Of a stretch of 5,717 nucleotides of DNA, positions 1-5,172 are shown piece after piece. The position numbers were made by a program, and so were the translations under genes. Origin of the DNA: an uncultured Paracoccus sp. GTDB taxonomy: Bacteria; Pseudomonadota; Alphaproteobacteria; Rhodobacterales; Rhodobacteraceae. Position 1 is the stretch's first letter. Each line of letters starts with the position of its first letter. Below the pieces are notes generated by a model. That model was not told the DNA's origin, did no database searches, and saw only the letters and a program-made list of their open reading frames with translations. The stretch is taken from contig NZ_CAMIOH010000203.1 in the NCBI RefSeq assembly GCF_946221145.1, positions 1 to 5,717 on the forward strand. The letters are read 5' to 3'.

Positions 1-1225
1 TCAGCAGCCCGAAGGTCAGCATGAACAGCGTAAAGAACGCCATCACGGAATCGACAACGTCCTGATCCAGCGGGCGGCCCTCATAGCGCAGGGCATAGAC
101 GCGGTGGGGCGAATGCATCCGGCGCAGCTGCGCACGGACCGCCTGGAACAGCACCAGGTATCGGAATACCTTGACCGAACAGGCGGTCGATCCGGTGCAG
201 CCGCCGATCAGCCCGCAGATGATCAGGATCGCGATGGGCAGGTGGCCCCAGGCCATGACATCGGTGGAAAAGAAACCCGTGCCGGAAAAGGTGGACACGG
301 TGTTGAACACGGTTTCCCGGGTGATATCGAAAATATTGCCCTGGTGCTGCAAAAAGACCAGGCGATAGGCGATGATGATCGCGCAGGCCGCGAGGATCCA
401 GCGAAGATAGGCGCGGATCTGCAGATCCCGCCAGATCGGGGTGAAATCGCCGCGCATCCCCTGGACCAGCCGGATGAACGGGATCGAGGCCAGGATCATG
501 AAGAACGACGCCGCCCATTCCAGCGGCCCCAGGAAGGCCCCGAAGCTGGCGTCATAGTTGGAAAACCCGCCGGTGGACACGGTGCCGAAGGCCTGCACGA
601 TGGCGTCGAAGCCGTTCATCCCCAGCAGCAGATAGGTGATCGTGCAGAACCCGGTCAGCATGATGTAGATGCGGGTCATCTCGGCCGCGATCTCTCCGGC
701 GCGGGGCATGATCTTGCCCAGCGTGTCGAAGCCCTCGGACCGGAAGAACTGCATCCCGCCGACCTTCATGATGGGCAGGAAGACCATGGCGACGACCACG
801 ATCCCCAGGCCGCCGATCCAGTGCAGGATGGCGCGCCACAGATGCGTGCCGCGCGGCAGGGCGTCCAGTGCCGGGAATGCGGTGGTGCCGGTGGTGGTGA
901 CGCCCGACATCGCCTCGAAATAGGCGTCGGCAAAGCTGGCGCCGGGCTGGCCCAGCATGAAGGGCAGGGCGCCGAACAGCGGCAGCACCGCCCACAGGCC
1001 CGAGGTCAGCAGGAACGCCTGCTGGATCGACAGGCTTTTGTAATCGCCCCAGGTCGCGACCGAGATCAGCATCCCCGAAACGATGGTCAGCGCCGCGCAT
1101 TGCAGGAAGACCACCCAATGCGGGTCACCGTGCCACCAGTCCACCAGCATGGGCGTGAGCATCGCAACCCCCAGGGTCACGATGATCTTGCCGATCGGAT
1201 GGGCCACGGGGCGGAGGTCGATCAT
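1..1225 (-). CDS. trkH: TrkH-type potassium uptake subunit, 3' end cut off
   Basis: This is the membrane channel subunit of a Trk-type potassium uptake system, which imports K+ and normally works with the NAD/ATP-binding subunit TrkA (not in this window). The frame stays open for 408 codons to the left edge. The known family is about 480 residues, so the last membrane hairpin and fourth pore loop are missing. Three of the four pore loops are visible: SGVTTTG near residue 107, STGG near 217 and SGTGF near 314. The family signature following the third repeat appears at 340-355 as IGGCTGSTACSVKVFR. HWIGGLGIVVVA (135-146) and the YALRYEGRPL segment (377-386) also align with E. coli TrkH from memory. 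The ATG at 1225 gives an N-terminus that lines up with E. coli TrkH, although no good Shine-Dalgarno precedes it. It starts 31 nt after the exporter gene on the same strand, so cotranscription is likely. The family call is firm; the symbol is by homology (TrkG and KtrB are relatives). Confidence 0.93.
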   Translation of the reverse strand, partial: MIDLRPVAHPIGKIIVTLGVAMLTPMLVDWWHGDPHWVVFLQCAALTIVSGMLISVATWGDYKSLSIQQAFLLTSGLWAVLPLFGALPFMLGQPGASFADAYFEAMSGVTTTGTTAFPALDALPRGTHLWRAILHWIGGLGIVVVAMVFLPIMKVGGMQFFRSEGFDTLGKIMPRAGEIAAEMTRIYIMLTGFCTITYLLLGMNGFDAIVQAFGTVSTGGFSNYDASFGAFLGPLEWAASFFMILASIPFIRLVQGMRGDFTPIWRDLQIRAYLRWILAACAIIIAYRLVFLQHQGNIFDITRETVFNTVSTFSGTGFFSTDVMAWGHLPIAILIICGLIGGCTGSTACSVKVFRYLVLFQAVRAQLRRMHSPHRVYALRYEGRPLDQDVVDSVMAFFTLFMLTFGLL

Positions 1226-1256
1226 CGGGACTGCTTGCCCCGCGCCCCGCCGGGCG

Positions 1257-2744
1257 TCAAGCGCCCTGCGGTGCCGTGCTGCCTGCGCGGTTGATCCGCC
1301 CGATCCACAGCGCCGCCCCCAGCAGCACCAGCCCCGCCGCCAGGGCCACTGAACCGGTCGCCCGGTCGAAGGCGGCATTGGCCATGGACAGCAGGTGGTC
1401 GGCCTGCACGGCGGGCAGGGTCGCGGCCAGGGCCAGGGCACCGTCCAGGGAATCCCGCGCCTCGGCCCCCGACCCGCCTGCCGCCGCGAAGCTGGCGCTG
1501 TAGACGCCCGCCATCAGGCTGCCCAGCATGGCGATGCCCAGGGCGCCGCCCAGTTCATAGGACACCTCCTCGACCGAGGCGGCCATGCCTGCCCGGTCGG
1601 CGGGCGCGTTCAGCATGATCGCGGACGACGCCGCCGTCATTGCCGCGCCGATGCCTGCGCCCATGATGGCAAAGCTGGCAAGCTCGATCCAGGTCTGGCC
1701 GAAGCCCAGCCAATAGATCAGGATGCCCGTCCCGCTGATTGTCAGCGTCGCCGGCAACAGGCGGCCCGCGCCGATCCGGCCCAGCAGGATGCCCGCGACG
1801 GGACCGGCCACGAAGGCGGCCAGCGGAATGGGCAAAATGAACAGCCCGGCTTGCAGCGGCGTCATGCCCTGGACCAGTTGCAGGCGCTGCGTGATGACCA
1901 GCTCGACCCCCAGCAGGGTGGCCGCCGCCACGACGGCCCCGATCACCGCGCCTGCAAAGCGCGGGTCGCGGAACAGCGTCAGGTCGATCATCGGGCTGTC
2001 GCTGCGGCGCAGCCTGCGCAGGAACAGCGCCAGGGCCGCCGCGCCGACCATGGCGGACAAAGCCAGCACCAGGGCCGAAGGCTGGGGCTTGGCGATCTCC
2101 TTGATCGCCAGGGTCAACCCGACCAGCCCGACCAGGGCCTGCACCGATCCGACCGGATCAAAGGGATGGTGGCCGTGGGCCTGACCCCTGGGCACGAAGG
2201 CCACAGTCAGCGGCAGCGCCACCAGCACCACCGGCAGGTTGACCAGGAACACCGCGCCCCAGTGGAAATGCTGCAGCAGCAGGCCGCCGACCACCGGGCC
2301 AAGCGCCGCGCCGCCGGATGCGACCGCCGCCCAGATGCCGATGGCCAGGGCGCGTTGGCGAGGGTCGTCAAAGCTGTGGCGGATGATCGACAGGGTGGCG
2401 GGCATCATCGCCGCCGCACCAACGGCCAGCCCCGCCCGTGCCGCGATCAGCGTGGTCGAGGACGGCGCGAATCCCGCCGCCAGCGAGGCCAGGCCAAAGA
2501 TCACCAGCCCGATCATGAACATCCGCCGGTGCCCGTAACGGTCGCCAAGCGCCCCCGCGCCCGGCAGCAGCCCCGCCACCACCAGCGAATAGGCGTTCAC
2601 GATCCACAGTTTTTCGGTCGCCGACGCGCCAAGATCGCGTGTCAGTGTCGGCAGGGCCGTGTAAAGCACCGTCATGTCGATGACGATCAGGAACAGCGCA
2701 GTCGATACGATGGCCAGCACAAGCCAGGGGGAACGGGCAGTCAT
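1257..2744 (-). CDS. SmvA-like MFS drug/quaternary ammonium exporter (DHA2, 14 helices)
   Basis: A full-length 495-residue inner-membrane exporter of the major facilitator superfamily, DHA2 type, which uses the proton gradient to expel cationic compounds. Visible motifs are D23 in IDMTVLYTALPTL (motif D1), GALGDRYGHRR at 64-74 (motif A), and SGGAALGPVVGG at 143-154 (motif C) followed by HWGAVFLVNLP. The region APADRAGMAASVEEVSYELG closely resembles the equivalent stretch of enterobacterial SmvA, the methyl viologen and cationic biocide exporter, and the length matches that family (about 495). The ATG at 2744 is preceded by AGGTGA at 2753-2748. A TetR-family gene is divergent across an 85-nt gap containing a dyad, the same layout as smvR-smvA in enterobacteria, so repression by that neighbour is inferred. 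The true substrate is not deducible from sequence; QacA- or LfrA-like exporters belong to the same group. Confidence 0.92.
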   Translation of the reverse strand: MTARSPWLVLAIVSTALFLIVIDMTVLYTALPTLTRDLGASATEKLWIVNAYSLVVAGLLPGAGALGDRYGHRRMFMIGLVIFGLASLAAGFAPSSTTLIAARAGLAVGAAAMMPATLSIIRHSFDDPRQRALAIGIWAAVASGGAALGPVVGGLLLQHFHWGAVFLVNLPVVLVALPLTVAFVPRGQAHGHHPFDPVGSVQALVGLVGLTLAIKEIAKPQPSALVLALSAMVGAAALALFLRRLRRSDSPMIDLTLFRDPRFAGAVIGAVVAAATLLGVELVITQRLQLVQGMTPLQAGLFILPIPLAAFVAGPVAGILLGRIGAGRLLPATLTISGTGILIYWLGFGQTWIELASFAIMGAGIGAAMTAASSAIMLNAPADRAGMAASVEEVSYELGGALGIAMLGSLMAGVYSASFAAAGGSGAEARDSLDGALALAATLPAVQADHLLSMANAAFDRATGSVALAAGLVLLGAALWIGRINRAGSTAPQGA

Positions 2745-2747
2745 GTC

Positions 2748-2753
2748 TCACCT
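2748..2753 (-). promoter_or_regulatory. Ribosome binding site of the SmvA-like exporter
   Basis: AGGTGA on the minus strand lies 3 nt before the ATG at 2744. It is the best Shine-Dalgarno match near that start and supports it over an alternative start at 2751 in a different frame, which yields a non-homologous protein. Confidence 0.6.
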
Positions 2754-2793
2754 GAAAAGAAAACGCGACCGGATGGTGAGTCGCTGGCAGTCA

Positions 2794-2817
2794 GTTTAAA
2801 TACGAACGTATGGAAAC
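2794..2817. promoter_or_regulatory. Probable TetR-family operator (24-bp dyad)
   Basis: The sequence reads GTTT-AA-ATACG-AA-CGTAT-GG-AAAC. The outer four bases and the inner five bases of each half are perfectly complementary, so 9 of 11 positions per half-site pair around a two-base centre. It sits in the 85-nt gap between the divergent tetR and exporter genes, where TetR-family autorepressors commonly bind, and its size fits the usual footprint. Its right edge abuts the tetR Shine-Dalgarno (2818-2825), so bound repressor should obstruct transcription near both starts. TTTAAA in the left half could be part of a -10 element in either direction, but I cannot assign a convincing -35. Binding by the neighbouring repressor is inferred. 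Confidence 0.72.
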
Positions 2818-2825
2818 GGAAGGGG
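2818..2825 (+). promoter_or_regulatory. Ribosome binding site of the tetR gene
   Basis: GGAAGGGG lies 4 nt before the ATG at 2830 and starts at the base after the operator dyad ends. It sets the start of the regulator. Confidence 0.65.
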
Positions 2826-2829
2826 CATC

Positions 2830-3405
2830 ATGGCCAGACCGCGCAGCATCGACCGAGAAAGGCTTCTGGACGCGGCCGAGGATATCGTCCGCAACCAGGG
2901 CGCCTCGGCGCTGACCATCGACGCCCTGGCGCGGGCCTGCGGGATCACCAAGGGCGGGGTGCAATATGCCGTCGGCACCAAGGACGACATTATCGACGCG
3001 ATGTTCGCCCGCTGGAACCGCGACTATGACGCGAAATTCGCGCTCATGGCCGGCGCCGATGCGGGGCCGGTGCAGCGGATCCGCGCCCATGTCGCCGCCA
3101 CCCAGGACGCGGACGAGGTGTCGATGACCAAGGCCGCCAGCCTGATGGCCGGGCTGATGCAGACGCCGGAACATCTGGCATCCACGCAGGACTGGTATCG
3201 CGACCGGCTGGCAGGGCTGGACGTGGCGACCGGCCGGGGACGCCGCGCAAGGCTGGCCTTCCTGGCATGCGAGGGGGCGTTCCTGCTGCATTTCCTGCGC
3301 TTCATGCCGCTGGAGGATGCCGAATGGCAGGCGGTGTTCGAGGATATCGGGGGGGTGCTGGGCGACGGCGATCCCGAGCGGATGGCTGGCCCGGACAGCC
3401 GTTAA
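2830..3405 (+). CDS. TetR-family repressor, likely regulator of the divergent exporter
   Basis: A 191-residue cytoplasmic transcription factor of typical TetR-family length. The N-terminal DNA-binding domain is clear: helix 1 is IDRERLLDAAEDIVRNQG (7-24), followed by the helix-turn-helix LTIDALARACGITKGGVQYA (28-47) and the usual linker GTKDDIIDAMF (49-59). The rest, about residues 70-191, is the variable all-helical ligand-binding and dimerisation domain, which gives no ligand. The ATG at 2830 has a good Shine-Dalgarno and places the DNA-binding domain at the expected distance from the N-terminus. By family behaviour it should bind the dyad at 2794-2817 and repress both itself and the exporter until a cationic compound binds, as SmvR does for smvA in enterobacteria. 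That role is inferred from position and architecture, not from specific residues. Confidence 0.93.
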   Translation: MARPRSIDRERLLDAAEDIVRNQGASALTIDALARACGITKGGVQYAVGTKDDIIDAMFARWNRDYDAKFALMAGADAGPVQRIRAHVAATQDADEVSMTKAASLMAGLMQTPEHLASTQDWYRDRLAGLDVATGRGRRARLAFLACEGAFLLHFLRFMPLEDAEWQAVFEDIGGVLGDGDPERMAGPDSR

Positions 3406-3449
3406 GGCCTGCATCCCTGCGCCTGTCGGCCTGTCCTGGCGACCAGGCG

Positions 3450-3480
3450 TTGCCCCTGGCAATGCCGCCGGCTTTTTTTT
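3450..3480 (+). terminator. Probable intrinsic terminator after tetR
   Basis: The run of eight T at 3473-3480 is directly preceded by a foldable GC-rich stretch. GCC (3452-3454) pairs with GGC (3470-3472), an internal CC/CC bulge follows, then TGGC (3457-3460) pairs with GCCG (3464-3467) around an AAT loop. A competing fold is TTGCC-CCT-GGCAA (3450-3462), and a further hairpin CCTGG-CGA-CCAGG lies just upstream (3435-3447). The location, 45 nt past the tetR stop and before the next rightward gene, suits a terminator. The stem is interrupted, so strength is uncertain. Confidence 0.5.
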
Positions 3481-3528
3481 CCGGCAGGCGCGGCGATCTT
3501 TACCCGTCGTTTATCGTTTTCGGCCACA

Positions 3529-3807
3529 GTGCCTGGCATGGACCTTTTCAAAGCAATTCAGACATCGGAACCCCGGATCACCAAAGGCTCTCGTGAGGTG
3601 CTTTACTGCTGGCCGGGAACCCTGGCGGTGATCGTCCGCAAGGATCGGACCGTGGGGCCGTATTCCACGACAGGACGGTGGTCGCGTGCCGACGTGTCCC
3701 ATGCGATGACGGATTACTTCAACGCCGTCCCGGTCCCGCCCGAGACACTGCTTGCCGCTGCGCCGCGCCAGAAGGGACGGACGACGGCCGGGGCGACGGG
3801 CGCCTAG
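3529..3807 (+). CDS. Small protein of unknown function
   Basis: I do not recognise this product. It is 92 residues from GTG at 3529 or 89 from ATG at 3538 (MDLFKAIQTSEPR...); the ATG is the more natural start, but neither has a clear Shine-Dalgarno, so a weakly translated or short-leader message is possible. The middle, CWPGTLAVIVRKDRTVGPYS, looks like alternating beta strands, followed by a possible helix (SRADVSHAMTDYFNAV) and a basic, low-complexity Gly/Thr/Ala tail. There is no signal peptide or membrane segment. Codon use is G/C-rich at third positions except in roughly the first 20 codons, which are more A/T-rich. The gene follows a probable terminator, so it should have its own promoter; I could not identify one. 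Its stop overlaps the ccmE stop head-on. I judge it real rather than a shadow because the opposite strand carries no known gene here. Confidence 0.6.
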   Translation: MPGMDLFKAIQTSEPRITKGSREVLYCWPGTLAVIVRKDRTVGPYSTTGRWSRADVSHAMTDYFNAVPVPPETLLAAAPRQKGRTTAGATGA

Positions 3808-4262
3808 CTGTTCGGATCCTGATACACGCCGGATTCCTTCAGCGTGTCCACGACCTCTTTCGGCATGTAGGTCTCGTCATGCTTGGCCAGCAGGTCATGG
3901 GCCTCGAAGCGGGCGTTGCGGTAATAGCCCTTGGCGATGGTGCCCTGGCCTTCGGTGAACAGGTCGGGGCGCGGGTCGCGGCCGACATAGCTGACGGGGA
4001 TTTCGGTCACGCCGTCGGTGATCACGAAATCGAATTCGACCCCGCTGCGATCGACGATAGAGCCTTCCTTCACCAACCCGCCCAACTGGAAATACTCGTC
4101 CGGCTCGGGCGCGGCCGCAGCCACCTGCGCGGGCGAGCGATAGAGGTTGATGCCGTCGCGGAACCCGTATCCGATCAGGCCGACCGCGATCAGCAGCGCC
4201 ACGGATGCCGCGACGATCACCTGAATGCGGCGGCGTTTCTTCAGCGATTTCATTCCAGCCAT
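3804..4262 (-). CDS. ccmE: CcmE, periplasmic heme chaperone for cytochrome c maturation
   Basis: CcmE receives heme exported by CcmABCD, holds it covalently in the periplasm and passes it to the CcmFH lyase, which attaches it to apocytochrome c. The 152-residue length is typical. Basic residues KSLKKRRR (5-12) precede one N-terminal membrane anchor (about 13-34). A small beta-barrel (OB-fold) domain follows, with conserved FQLGGLV (58-64), PVSYVG (89-94), LFTEGQG (101-107) and AKHDETYMP (126-134). H128 in this last motif is the expected covalent heme ligand, with Y132 as the conserved tyrosine of the HxxxY motif. The ATG at 4262 is favoured over the one at 4253 because AGGTGA lies 4 nt before it. 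It starts 9 nt after murI. No other ccm gene is visible nearby; the partner lyase genes would have to be elsewhere, since a convergent gene follows directly. Confidence 0.95.
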   Translation of the reverse strand: MAGMKSLKKRRRIQVIVAASVALLIAVGLIGYGFRDGINLYRSPAQVAAAAPEPDEYFQLGGLVKEGSIVDRSGVEFDFVITDGVTEIPVSYVGRDPRPDLFTEGQGTIAKGYYRNARFEAHDLLAKHDETYMPKEVVDTLKESGVYQDPNS

Positions 4263-4266
4263 CAGG

Positions 4267-4272
4267 TCACCT
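4267..4272 (-). promoter_or_regulatory. ccmE ribosome binding site overlapping the murI stop
   Basis: AGGTGA on the minus strand begins with the final A of the murI TGA stop (4274-4272) and ends 4 nt before the ccmE ATG. This decides the ccmE start and suggests that ribosomes finishing murI help start ccmE. Confidence 0.65.
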
Positions 4273-5084
4273 CATGCTGCCTCGAAGCGGATCGGGCGGC
4301 GCAGGAACTGCGTGGCCTTGCCCGACACGCGAACCGGGTCGCCCGTCGTCAGATTTTTCGAATCCGTCCCCGATCCCAGGAATTCGGGCCTGCGTTGCAG
4401 ATAGTCCGCCAGGCTTTCCGCGACCAGCCCCGCCTGGCTGAACACTTTGACATCAGGCCCAAGCGCCGTCTGGAAAGCGTCCTGGACCAGCGGATAATGG
4501 GTGCAGCCCAGAATGGCGGCTTCGGGGTGGGGCATCCGGCGCAGCAGCGCCTCGACATGGCTGGCCACCAGGGCCTCGGCCAGGATTTCGTCGCCCATTT
4601 CAATGGCATCGACCACGCCGCCGCATGGCTGTGCCTCGACATCGACGCCCACGGCGCGGAAGGCCAGTTCCCGCTGGAAGGCGCGGCTGGCGACGGTGGC
4701 AGGGGTCGCGAACAGCGCCACATGCTTGACCGCGACCTCGCGGGGGGGCGAATTGTCGCCCCAGCGGCGTTCGGTCAGCGCCTCGATCATCGGGACGAAC
4801 ACGCCCAGCACGCGCTTGTCGGCGGGCAGCCATTTTTCCTGCATCCGCTTCAGCGCGGCGGCAGAGGCGGTGTTGCAGGCCAGGATCACCAGATCGCAGC
4901 CCTCGGCCCACAGCCGTTCGACGCCCGCGCAGGTCAGGTCGAAGATGTCGTCGGCGGTGCGCACGCCATAGGGCGCATGGGCGTTGTCGCCCAGATAGAC
5001 CAGCGGCAGGTCGGGCAGGCGCGCGGCGATGGCCTGATGGACCGTCAGCCCGCCCAGACCCGAATCGAAAACGCCGACTGCCAT
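4272..5084 (-). CDS. murI: Glutamate racemase
   Basis: MurI interconverts L- and D-glutamate in the cytoplasm without a cofactor, supplying D-Glu for the peptidoglycan stem peptide. At 270 residues it matches the family. The N-terminal motif GVFDSGLGGLTV (4-15) holds the catalytic-site aspartate D7. YLGDNAHAPYG (30-40) follows. The two catalytic cysteines are C70 in LACNTAS and C194 in LGCTHYPL, the latter followed by the conserved H196. The frame is open upstream and would allow a 65-residue extension from 5279, but that piece is Arg-rich, unlike any MurI N-terminus, and would overlap the upstream gene. The ATG at 5084 places the first motif correctly and has AGGGGG 6 nt before it. It lies downstream of the oxidoreductase gene on the same strand, with an 88-nt gap containing a hairpin, and is followed by ccmE. 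Confidence 0.96.
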   Translation of the reverse strand: MAVGVFDSGLGGLTVHQAIAARLPDLPLVYLGDNAHAPYGVRTADDIFDLTCAGVERLWAEGCDLVILACNTASAAALKRMQEKWLPADKRVLGVFVPMIEALTERRWGDNSPPREVAVKHVALFATPATVASRAFQRELAFRAVGVDVEAQPCGGVVDAIEMGDEILAEALVASHVEALLRRMPHPEAAILGCTHYPLVQDAFQTALGPDVKVFSQAGLVAESLADYLQRRPEFLGSGTDSKNLTTGDPVRVSGKATQFLRRPIRFEAA

Positions 5085-5090
5085 GCTGAT

Positions 5091-5096
5091 CCCCCT
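5091..5096 (-). promoter_or_regulatory. murI ribosome binding site
   Basis: AGGGGG on the minus strand, 6 nt before the ATG at 5084, fixes the murI start and argues against the longer open frame. It sits between the leader hairpin and a segment, GATCAGC, that could pair with a copy upstream. Confidence 0.7.
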
Positions 5097-5102
5097 GCCT
5101 GT

Positions 5103-5131
5103 CGCGAGGCGCCTTATTAAGGCGCATCGCG
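5103..5131. repeat. Strong 29-nt inverted repeat in the murI leader
   Basis: The centre is a perfect dyad: GCGCCTTA, one T, TAAGGCGC (5109-5125). After one mismatched base on each side (G5108 against A5126), the arms continue with CGCGA (5103-5107) pairing with TCGCG (5127-5131), giving 13 paired positions out of 14 per arm. On the minus strand it lies 41 nt past the oxidoreductase stop and 18 nt before the murI ATG, and is not followed by a T-run, so it is not a standard intrinsic terminator in the direction of the genes. Only a short TTTT follows on the plus strand (5135-5138). It may be an RNA structure that limits readthrough, stabilises an mRNA end or affects murI translation. A protein-binding site is also possible. 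Confidence 0.65.
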
Positions 5132-5172
5132 TGCTTTTGGAATGACCTAGATCAGCCCGCCGACCAAAGTCG

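Noticed and set aside
104..1294. A 396-codon rightward open frame, and leftward frames at 81-518 and 552-1118
   Set aside because: They lie over trkH, which has clear family motifs. The proteins are rich in Arg, Gly, Asp, His and Gln or Pro with no recognisable domain, as expected for shadow frames in high-GC DNA.
1395..3029. A 544-codon rightward open frame
   Set aside because: It is antisense to the exporter, crosses the operator and runs into tetR in the wrong frame. Its composition is Gln/Arg/His/Asp-rich low complexity, not a known protein.
2791..3462. A 223-codon leftward open frame across tetR
   Set aside because: It is antisense to a clear TetR-family gene and its protein has no recognisable domain. 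It also passes through the operator.
3467..3485. A hairpin GCCGG-loop-CCGGC with the T-run inside the loop
   Set aside because: The T-run in the loop is not a terminator layout, and the upstream stem that ends exactly before the T-run explains the sequence better.
3678..5120. A 480-codon rightward open frame
   Set aside because: It is antisense to ccmE and murI, both with intact catalytic motifs. It is a by-product of their G/C-ending codons.
5143..5154. An imperfect 12-bp palindrome TGACCTAGATCA after the oxidoreductase stop
   Set aside because: It is short with mismatches and no matching context, so it is not separable from chance; part of it is counted in the GATCAGC arm.
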